DNA of 9,962 nucleotides. Origin: an uncultured Clostridia bacterium. Its GTDB lineage: Bacteria; Bacillota; Clostridia; Christensenellales; UBA1242. Made by a program: the position numbers and the translations under genes. Location: the NCBI GenBank assembly GCA_944383945.1, contig CALWRL010000021.1:1-9962 (forward strand). The letters run 5' to 3'. This document shows positions 1 through 6,800 of this stretch, piece after piece (positions within the stretch are counted from its first letter, which is position 1; each line of letters begins with the position of its first letter). The notes beneath the pieces are model-generated. The model searched no databases, was not told the DNA's origin, and was given only the letters and a program-made list of their open reading frames with translations.

Positions 1-592
1 AGAGATACTTTCAATTTTGCTTATATCATTAATTTTCCCAAATTTTGCCTTTTTGCTTCCTGTTCACATATTGTTTATAAATTTAATTACCGACAGTTTC
101 CCGTCAATAGCCTTAGGGTTTGAACCGCCGGAAAAACAAATTATGTTAGATGCACCACGAGATAGTAAAAAACATATTTTATCTGGAAAAAATGGAATTT
201 TTATTATCTTCTTTTCGGTTTTTCAGGCCGCAATAATTGTTTCTGTTTATGTGATTGGTTTAAAATATTTTGGCGAGTTGCAAGCAAGAACAATGGCTTT
301 TTACACTTTTAACATAGTTCAATTTTTCTATATTTTGAGTGCAAGATCTGAAAATTATATTTTTAAAACAAATTTCTTTAAAAATAAATGGCTTATATTT
401 TCTATTTTAACTGGAACAATTCTTGTTATATTAATTGCATTAACTCCTTTAAGCCGGGTTTTACATCTTGTTGATTTAAGTTGGCAAGCTTGGCTTGCTT
501 GCGTAGGACTTTCTGTCGTTATTTTGCCGGTTGGCGAATTTTATAAATTTATTGTTAATTCATTGTCGAAAAAAGTTGTAAAAAATAAATAA
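1..592 (+). CDS. Cation-transporting P-type ATPase (Ca2+ type), C-terminal part, partial at 5' end
   Basis: This is the C-terminal membrane domain of a P-type ATPase that pumps Ca2+ or a similar cation across the membrane using ATP. The frame is open from base 2 to the TAA at 590-592 (196 residues), so the real start and the catalytic domains lie before the window; the TTG at 17 is internal. The visible part aligns with transmembrane helices M5-M10 of SERCA/PMCA-type pumps. The first codon (Glu, in 'EILSI') falls where the M5 calcium ligand Glu sits. 'NLITDS' matches the M6 'NLVTDG' motif that supplies Asn, Thr and Asp ligands. The following 'GFEPPEKQIM' and 'APRDSKKHILSG' match the family's cytoplasmic M6-M7 loop. 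Four further hydrophobic segments follow, then a short basic tail ending in Lys residues. The ligand pattern favours Ca2+, but Mn2+ or another cation cannot be excluded. No hairpin terminator is visible right after it. Confidence 0.9.
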   Translation, partial: EILSILLISLIFPNFAFLLPVHILFINLITDSFPSIALGFEPPEKQIMLDAPRDSKKHILSGKNGIFIIFFSVFQAAIIVSVYVIGLKYFGELQARTMAFYTFNIVQFFYILSARSENYIFKTNFFKNKWLIFSILTGTILVILIALTPLSRVLHLVDLSWQAWLACVGLSVVILPVGEFYKFIVNSLSKKVVKNK

Positions 593-598
593 TTTTAT

Positions 599-627
599 TT
601 GGGAAACACAAGGTTTTATGGTATTAT
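599..627 (+). promoter_or_regulatory. Probable sigma-A type promoter of the HU gene (extended -10)
   Basis: TTGGGA at 599-604 (four of six matches to TTGACA) is followed, after exactly 17 bases, by TATTAT at 622-627 (five of six matches to TATAAT). A TG at 619-620 is correctly placed for an extended -10 element. Transcription would start near 634, giving a leader of about 50 bases before the HU start codon. The -35 box lies only a few bases after the ATPase stop codon. This is motif reading only; no experiment supports it. Confidence 0.55.
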
Positions 628-685
628 ATCAATGTTAGAAGGGAATAATCCACTAGCAAAATTAATGTAAAAGGAGATTTAAATT

Positions 686-955
686 ATGAACAAAGGAGAA
701 TTAGTTAAAGCTATTGCTGCAGATGCTGGCTTAACACAAAAGGAAGCAGGTTTGGCTTTAGATTCTTTTATTAATGCAGTTGCTGCTGATTTGAAAGAAG
801 GAAATAAAGTTACTATTCCAGGTTTTGGAACTTTTGAAGTTAAGAAAAGATGAGAAAGAACAGGAATTAATCCTGCAACAAAAGAACAAATTAAAATTGC
901 AGCATGCAGCGTTCCAACATTTAAATTTGGAAAAAGCTTTAAAGACCAATTTTAA
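686..955 (+). CDS. HU family DNA-binding protein, interrupted by an in-frame TGA at codon 56
   Basis: HU is a small dimeric histone-like protein that bends and compacts DNA in the nucleoid. The frame from ATG 686 to TAA 953-955 has 89 codons, the usual HU length, and aligns without gaps to Bacillus-type HU. It opens with '[11 protein letters not shown]', has 'IPGFGTFEV' around residues 44-52, '[12 protein letters not shown]' in the DNA-binding arm with the tip Pro at 63, and ends '[14 protein letters not shown]'. A good Shine-Dalgarno (AAGGAG, 671-676) sits 9 bases before the ATG. Codon 56 (851-853) is TGA, at the base of the DNA-binding arm where homologues usually carry Ala, Ser or another small or polar residue. 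If read as stop, the product is 55 residues and lacks the arm. The sequence after the TGA stays in the same frame and well conserved, so this is a point nonsense change, readthrough or recoding, or a base error, not an old decayed gene. A promoter precedes it and a terminator follows, so it looks monocistronic. Confidence 0.85.
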
Positions 956-974
956 TTTTGGCATAATTTAATTT

Positions 975-1001
975 CGCCTTGAGTAATCAAGGCGTTTTTT
1001 T
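975..1001 (+). terminator. Intrinsic terminator after the HU gene
   Basis: A perfect 7-bp stem (CGCCTTG at 975-981 with CAAGGCG at 988-994) closes a 6-base loop and is followed directly by seven T residues (995-1001). It begins 19 bases after the HU stop codon, so HU transcription should end here and spoIIE should need its own promoter. Confidence 0.9.
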
Positions 1002-1138
1002 ATTTATGTTTTTTATGCATTTATAATTATAAAAAAAAATAATTAAAAATATAAAAATAATTTATTTTTCGTGGTTTTTTTACATTTTTTTAATAAAAAA
1101 AAATAATTTTAAATTTTATAATTTTTTTAGGAGAAATT
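1002..1138 (+). other. Extremely AT-rich spacer upstream of spoIIE; promoter not assignable
   Basis: This spacer consists almost wholly of A and T runs and must hold the spoIIE promoter, because a terminator closes the preceding gene. TATAAT occurs at 1022-1027 and at 1117-1122, but neither has a convincing -35 box 16-18 bases upstream. The second would start transcription on top of the ribosome binding site. I found no convincing Spo0A box (TGTCGAA-like), although spoIIE in Bacillus is Spo0A-controlled. No coding frame is visible. Confidence 0.5.
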
Positions 1139-3451
1139 ATGAAATCTATTATTAAATCAAACGGCGAAAAAAAAGAAGTTTTTTTACAAATTATTAAATA
1201 TTTTTTTATATTTTTTTGTTTTTACATATTAAGCAAAGCAAACATTAACGGGGCTATTTATCCATTTTCGTTTGGTTTGCTTTTTGCTTTTATGTGGTGC
1301 AACAACAATGTTTTAATTTTGGCACCACTATACATTGGCGCAATGTTTTTAGGAACTTTTTCCTTAACAATGCTTTACAGCAGTTTGGGAACGGTTATTG
1401 TTATGCTAATTACATACGGGATACACTATAAATTAAAAAAACGAATTAATTATTGGCAAATTTTAATTTATGGAATTTTAAGCCAAGTTGTTTTTATTGC
1501 GCTATCTATTTTAAATTCGGAAAACATTGTGTTTGTTATTTTGTCGGTTGTTTTTGGGATTTTATTCATGTTCGCGTGCATTAAAATTTTTGAAGCAATT
1601 GTTACAAAGGGATTTGCTTATAAATTAACAGTAGATGAAATAATTTGCGCTGGGGTTGTGTTAATGGCGCTTTCAAGCGGTCTTAGTGAATTTTCACTTG
1701 GCAATTTTGAATTAATTAAACTTTTTGCTTGTTTTTTAATTTTAACCATTGCATACACCTTTAACATTTCAACTTCGCTTTTCACTGCTGGAATTATGGG
1801 CTTTGGTGTTATGTTAAATTCTAACAGCGCCATTTATTTAGCTGCGTTTGTTATTTGGGCGATGACTGTTTCTTGCTTTAAATCTAGAAACAAAATTTTT
1901 TCTAGCGTGGCTCTCTTGTTAATTGAAGCAGGTCTTGGTTGGTTTTTTAACCTATATTATTCTTACAATATAATAAGTTATCTTCCTGTTATTATTGCTG
2001 TTTTAGGGTTTTTGGTTATTCCAAACAAATTTTTTAACGAAATATCTGGCTTTTTTGGTTTCAGTGCTGGAAGTTATGCTGTTAGAAATGTTGCAAACAG
2101 AAACAATGAAAATTTGGCTAGAAAGCTTGGAGAGTTAAGCGAAATATTTAACGAAATGGATGATTCATTTCGTGGATTAATCAAGGGCGGGTTGTCCAAA
2201 GAACAGGCAAGGGATATGCTTTGCGATGATTTAAAGAATAAAATTTGTTTAGATTGTCCAGAAAGAAACAAATGTCACAGGCAGTTTGCAGAAGAAACTA
2301 AAAGAGTTTTTGACGGAATGATTGATGCCGGGTTTGAAAGAGGAAAGGTTACATTAATTGATGTTCCGCCTTATTTAACATCAAGATGCAACAGGGTTAA
2401 TACATTAATTTCAACAACAAATCAGTTAACTAGCCAGTATAAGCAATATGCCGGGCTTATGAATAATTTTGATGCTAGCAGAATGCTTGTTGCAGAACAA
2501 TTATCTGGAATTTCTAAAATTATGAGAGCGCTTTCGTTGGAAGTTAAAAAACCTGTTACATTTGATAATTGGAAAGAAAACAAAATAATTGAAGAACTAT
2601 CTTTTTGTGATATAACTTGTTGCGATGCGGTGGTTTACGACCAAGACAAAGAAAACATTTGCGCTACCTTAATTGTTAAAAATGAAGATAGTAAAAAAGA
2701 AAAAATTTGTGATGTCGTTTCTAAAATTTGCGGAAGCAAAATGAGCGTTGAAAGCGAAAGCCCGTCCGGCAGAAGCGGGTGGACTGCTATTAACTTTAAA
2801 ACAAGTCCAATTTACAACATTGTTTTTGGAACTGCTGCAACAAAAAAGGCAACTAGCAAAATTTCGGGTGATTCATATTCCTTAATAAAAATTGATAATG
2901 ATAAATTCATGATGGCATTGTGTGATGGAATGGGAAGTGGTAAAAAAGCAGAAAAATCTTCAAATTTGGCAATGGATTTGGTTGAAAATTTTTATCGTGC
3001 TGGTTTTGATAATGATATAATTCTTTCATCTACTAATAAACTTTTGGCTTTAAGTGGAGAGGAAATGTTTTCGGCATTAGATTTAGCGATTGTTGATTTG
3101 AGAAAGGGTGTTGCTGATGTCATTAAACTTGGAGCGCCGGTTGGGTTAATTAAGCACGACAATTCAACAGACTTAATAGAAGGAAGTTCGCTTCCTCTTG
3201 GAATAATTGAAAGCGCTACTCCAAACATTAGAAAGCTTGTTTTAAGCAGTGGCGACTATGTTATTTTGGCAACAGATGGTATTATAGATTCTTTCTCGTC
3301 TAACGAAGATTATTTAAATTTTGTGAACAATTTAAAAGAAAATAATCCGCAACTTTTGGCTGAAGAAATATTAAAAGAGGCATTAAAAAATTGTGGAGGA
3401 TCGGCGCTTGATGACATGACAATTATTGTTTCAAAAATATTTAAAAATTAA
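1139..3451 (+). CDS. spoIIE: Stage II sporulation protein E, membrane-bound PP2C-type serine phosphatase
   Basis: SpoIIE sits at the asymmetric sporulation septum and dephosphorylates the anti-anti-sigma factor SpoIIAA, which frees sigma-F in the forespore. The protein has 770 residues, slightly shorter than the Bacillus form (about 827). Residues 16-296 are almost entirely hydrophobic segments, fitting the family's N-terminal multi-helix membrane domain. A soluble middle part follows, with a predicted helical stretch around 323-345 and a CxxC-x5-C cluster (C370, C373, C379) plus C417 in 'SRCNRVN', as seen in clostridial SpoIIE. The C-terminal PP2C domain (about 565-768) keeps its metal-binding acidic motifs: 'GDSYS' (D578), 'DGMGSG' (D596), 'ATDGIIDS' (D713) and 'DDMT' (D758, D759). 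Nothing catalytic appears missing. The ATG at 1139 is supported by AGGAGA at 1129-1134. Terminators on both sides suggest a single-gene transcript. The usual downstream partners tilS, hpt and ftsH are not present. Confidence 0.95.
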   Translation: MKSIIKSNGEKKEVFLQIIKYFFIFFCFYILSKANINGAIYPFSFGLLFAFMWCNNNVLILAPLYIGAMFLGTFSLTMLYSSLGTVIVMLITYGIHYKLKKRINYWQILIYGILSQVVFIALSILNSENIVFVILSVVFGILFMFACIKIFEAIVTKGFAYKLTVDEIICAGVVLMALSSGLSEFSLGNFELIKLFACFLILTIAYTFNISTSLFTAGIMGFGVMLNSNSAIYLAAFVIWAMTVSCFKSRNKIFSSVALLLIEAGLGWFFNLYYSYNIISYLPVIIAVLGFLVIPNKFFNEISGFFGFSAGSYAVRNVANRNNENLARKLGELSEIFNEMDDSFRGLIKGGLSKEQARDMLCDDLKNKICLDCPERNKCHRQFAEETKRVFDGMIDAGFERGKVTLIDVPPYLTSRCNRVNTLISTTNQLTSQYKQYAGLMNNFDASRMLVAEQLSGISKIMRALSLEVKKPVTFDNWKENKIIEELSFCDITCCDAVVYDQDKENICATLIVKNEDSKKEKICDVVSKICGSKMSVESESPSGRSGWTAINFKTSPIYNIVFGTAATKKATSKISGDSYSLIKIDNDKFMMALCDGMGSGKKAEKSSNLAMDLVENFYRAGFDNDIILSSTNKLLALSGEEMFSALDLAIVDLRKGVADVIKLGAPVGLIKHDNSTDLIEGSSLPLGIIESATPNIRKLVLSSGDYVILATDGIIDSFSSNEDYLNFVNNLKENNPQLLAEEILKEALKNCGGSALDDMTIIVSKIFKN

Positions 3452-3455
3452 AATA

Positions 3456-3488
3456 AAAAGGTGAAAAAAATCACCTTTTATTTTTTTT
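3456..3488 (+). terminator. Intrinsic terminator after spoIIE
   Basis: A 9-bp inverted repeat (AAAAGGTGA at 3456-3464, TCACCTTTT at 3471-3479) with a 6-A loop is followed, after one A, by eight T residues (3481-3488). The flanking A and T runs could also support termination from the opposite strand, but no minus-strand gene is seen nearby. It starts 5 bases after the spoIIE stop codon. Confidence 0.85.
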
Positions 3489-3642
3489 ATATATTTATTT
3501 TTATTTGCAATTTATTTTTTTGTGTTTTTAATTTTAATTTTTATTGTTTTTTTATTCATTTTAAATAAAAAATTTTGGATATTTTTTTGCTATATAATTA
3601 AAATATATATATAAAAAATATTTTAAATTTTTATGTAATTGT
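3489..3642. other. AT-rich intergenic spacer without recognisable gene
   Basis: The spacer consists of T-rich then A/T-alternating sequence with no open frame of note and no RNA gene that I recognise. TGCTATATAAT at 3588-3598 resembles an extended -10 element, but no -35 box is found at proper distance. It could be a second, weaker promoter for the downstream giant gene. An alternating AT run at 3603-3613 is simple sequence. Confidence 0.4.
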
Positions 3643-3672
3643 TTGGAAGAATTTGTTGAATTGTGTTAAAAT
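3643..3672 (+). promoter_or_regulatory. Candidate extended -10 promoter of the giant secreted protein gene
   Basis: TTGGAA at 3643-3648 (four of six -35 matches), an 18-base spacer, and TAAAAT at 3667-3672 (five of six -10 matches) preceded by TG at 3664-3665. Transcription would start near 3679, leaving a leader of about 25 bases that contains the ribosome binding site. The architecture mirrors the promoter proposed for the HU gene (TTGGGA, TG-extended -10). In sequence this AT-rich, chance matches are frequent, so the confidence is moderate. Confidence 0.45.
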
Positions 3673-3703
3673 TAATAATAATTTTAAACGGGTGGGTGAT
3701 GTT

Positions 3704-3820
3704 ATGAACATATTTGCAAAAAACAGAACCAAGATAATAGCTATTTTTATTTCTTTGCTACTAATGGTTACTTCAATTATAGGAATAATTTTTATTCCAA
3801 GAATTAACAATGTTAGAGCT
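3704..3820 (+). other. Sec signal peptide of the giant protein (residues 1-39)
   Basis: The first 39 residues have the three-part signal layout: a basic n-region (Lys6, Arg8, Lys10), a hydrophobic core from about residue 11 to 31, and a polar c-region ending Val37-Arg38-Ala39 before Asp40. V-x-A at positions -3 and -1 fits signal peptidase I. No Cys follows the core, so it is not a lipoprotein signal. An uncleaved N-terminal anchor is the alternative. Confidence 0.8.
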
Positions 3821-6800
3821 GATGAGTATAACTATGGCGAATTTAATGAAAAGGGCTATTATATGCTTAATGGCGTAACTTTTTACGGCATTAAAATTAA
3901 GTTGTGGGAAGAAGAAAAACAATCTTACAATATTTATAAAACCTTTAAAATTGAAGGAATAACATTTACTTATGATTTGAACTCGAAGGTTGTTAGATAT
4001 GAACAAGCAGGGCAAAACCAAACTATTCCAGTTAAAAATAATCAATTTGTTTATAACGGTAAAACTTACACCCTTAATGATAACAATGTTACATTTGAAA
4101 CAAGTTCAATTCCTTACACCCAAAAATATTTTAACATTGGTGCTCAAAAATACACTATAAACTCTGATGAGGTTGTTAAAAAAAATGGCGCTAAAGAAAA
4201 TGGCGCTGATGACGAGAAATATTTAATAACCAAAAATGAATTTGCTATTGGCGATGTAAGTTATGCAATATGTGAAAGCCAAATTAAAGTTATTCCAAAT
4301 GGATTAACTGTTGAAGGAGAGCAATCTTCTTATTGGCCACAATACACTCCTGTTACAGATGAAAAAGGCAACATTGTTTTTATTAAATTTGGAGAAACAG
4401 TTCTTTTAAAAGAAGATGAAGCAATTTTAATTAACTTTGCAAGACAAACTGATGACGGATCTGGATTTGTTGTTGATGAAAATGGGCAAATCATTTCTTC
4501 TGGCGTTGACTTTTTAAATGCAAATGTTTTTGTTGATGGAGTTAACGAGAACAATGCACTCCCAAGCCAAGTTAAAGTTGAAGGAGGATCCGCATCTTAT
4601 ATAAAAGAATTTGGATACATCATAGATCCTAACGAAATTGTTCCATCAAGCATTTACAACGGCGAGAAAATTTACCATGCAAAAGGTCTTGGCGTTAACA
4701 GCGGAAGAGAAGGAATGGTTGAATTTTCTACTAGCGAATATGAAATTAACAACATTTTGGAAAGCTACAGCTTTATGTTTTATGTTTTCAAATATGATAC
4801 ATACAACAGAACAGAGGAGTTAAACCCAAATGCCCCAGACTCTATTAAAGAAAGACCTAACACTGTTGTTAATGCAACGAATTATGTTACAGACCCAAAA
4901 ACCCAAGAACAATATTTTTCGGAATCTTTCTATTTTTATGAAAATCAAAATTTGCCTTATTTAGAATTTAATCCTTTGAGATATGAAATTTTAATTACCA
5001 AAACAATTCATAGAAATTCAGTAGATTATAATTTTGTTGTAAATAGTCAAGCTACAGATGGGCAAATAACAAATCCAAATGAAAATAAAAAGTATACAAC
5101 AATTGTTGACGAAGTTAACGGGCTTAAAATTGCTCAAACAATTTCGCAAACGCTTTCAACGATGGATATTTATGCCAGAGGGTTAAGGGTTGAGGCGTGT
5201 GAAAACGGAAATATTAGAATTTATTTTGAAGATTTAGGAGAATACACAATTTCTTACAAAGCAGTTTATTACAAAGGGGGAGTTAAAACTGTTTTAGAAA
5301 ACCTAAACAAGGACCCACGAACCGATAAATTAACTATTTTTGGAACAGAAGCAACATATCAAGATTACACAAAAGGACAAATTCCTTTTAGAAATGAAAG
5401 CAACACTATTTATGCGGATTTAACAGGAATTATCGCTTTGGATAATATATTTAATAGTGATAAAAGTTTAAATTATTCTGGAATAATTGCTTCAACAAAC
5501 CAACCACCAATTAAATTTTTATTTAACACTCCTGTTAATACAACACAAGTTTACTATTCAGTAGACAACACAAAATATGAAGAAACAACAAACTATCAAT
5601 ACACTTCAAATTTTGAAAAGCCTGGATATTATGTTGTTGTTTTAGGTAGTTCATATGAAGGATATAAAACATGGTTAACATCTTCAAACACTGCAAGAGT
5701 TGAAACTAAAACAATTTCTCAAATTTTTGTTTTTCAGGTTAAAGAACAAACTCCAAAACTAGAAGTTTATGTTTTAGCGGATAATGGTGAAGTTGCACCA
5801 GAAGGGGATAGACAAAGAGTTTATACAGATTCATTTGTTAAAAATGGTGTTCAAATTATAGAATTTGAAAAAGCAAATGAATTTGATTCGCAAATTTATT
5901 TTGAATTAACCAAAAAAGGTTATGGACAATCTTCTTCACAAGCAATAACAATAAAATTGCCTAATGAAGATTATGATAAGCTATCACAAGAGCAAATAGC
6001 TGAGCTTGCATCTTATGGAATAACAAAACACGACGGATATTATATTTTAAAGCCAACAGAGGGTGTTTTTGTTGATGCAGAGTATCAACTTGCTCTTAAA
6101 TTTGGTAATTCTGGAAAAGAAACAATAACATTTAAGTTAGACACTCAGCCAATTACAGGAATGAGCACTTACACTGCAGAAAGTGTTTATGGAACAAACT
6201 ACTTTAAAACAAACCTTGTTTCTGGCCAAGGACAACTTGCTTTAACAAATTCTGCTTTTACTGTTTTTTGGAACAACAAGGCAAGCGGTGCAAAAATTAA
6301 TGCAACTTTTGTTAGATTCGCAATCAATCAAATTAAATATAATGATGTTGCAAACAATTACATTTTAAATTCAACTTGGGTTGCATCTGATTACTCAATC
6401 GTTCTTGCAAATAATAATCCAGAAACTCGTTTTGAAAGAGCAAACAGTGTTTCAACTGTTGAAACACAATCTGTTTTAAGTTTTAGTGGTTTATATATTT
6501 TTAGATTAGAAGATGAAGCTGGTAATGTTGCATATTACAGTGTTTTGTTAGATACGGCAACTCCAACAATTCTTCAAAAAAATATGAACAGTGGTGAAGA
6601 GTATAAAATTATCAATGGCGTTAACAATGTTGTTGAGGCAACAACACTTTTCTTTGGAAGTCATAAGGCAATATCTTTTAGATATCAAAACCAATTAACA
6701 ACTCTTGAAAATTTGGAAAACACACTTTTTACTGGAGAGAGTGCAAATAATGCTTCTGTTGTTTATTTAAAAGAATTCTTTAACAATTTGGGAAATATTG

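Noticed and set aside
850..870. Reinitiation at ATG 850 overlapping the HU TGA
   Set aside because: That ATG is in another frame and meets a stop codon after six codons, so it cannot restore the HU C-terminus.
686..955. Mycoplasma-like genetic code (TGA = Trp) or Gracilibacteria-like code (TGA = Gly)
   Set aside because: Only one TGA occurs in about 3100 codons, all 17 other Trp codons are TGG, and spoIIE argues against both lineages. It was kept only as a remote possibility in the HU finding.
758..964. Minus-strand frame of 68 codons opposite the HU gene
   Set aside because: It is antisense to the conserved HU frame, is Cys/Phe/Asn-rich as expected of a shadow frame, and has no ribosome binding site.
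1117..1122. Perfect TATAAT just upstream of spoIIE as its -10 box
   Set aside because: Transcription would start at about 1129, inside the ribosome binding site, and no -35 box is present at the right distance.
1618..3228. Three minus-strand frames of 65-78 codons inside spoIIE (1618-1833, 2074-2271, 2992-3228)
   Set aside because: They lie opposite conserved SpoIIE sequence and show no start signals or recognisable protein features.
3603..3620. Alternating AT run as an origin or recombination site
   Set aside because: It is simple sequence in an AT-saturated spacer, with no DnaA boxes, iterons or flanking repeats seen.
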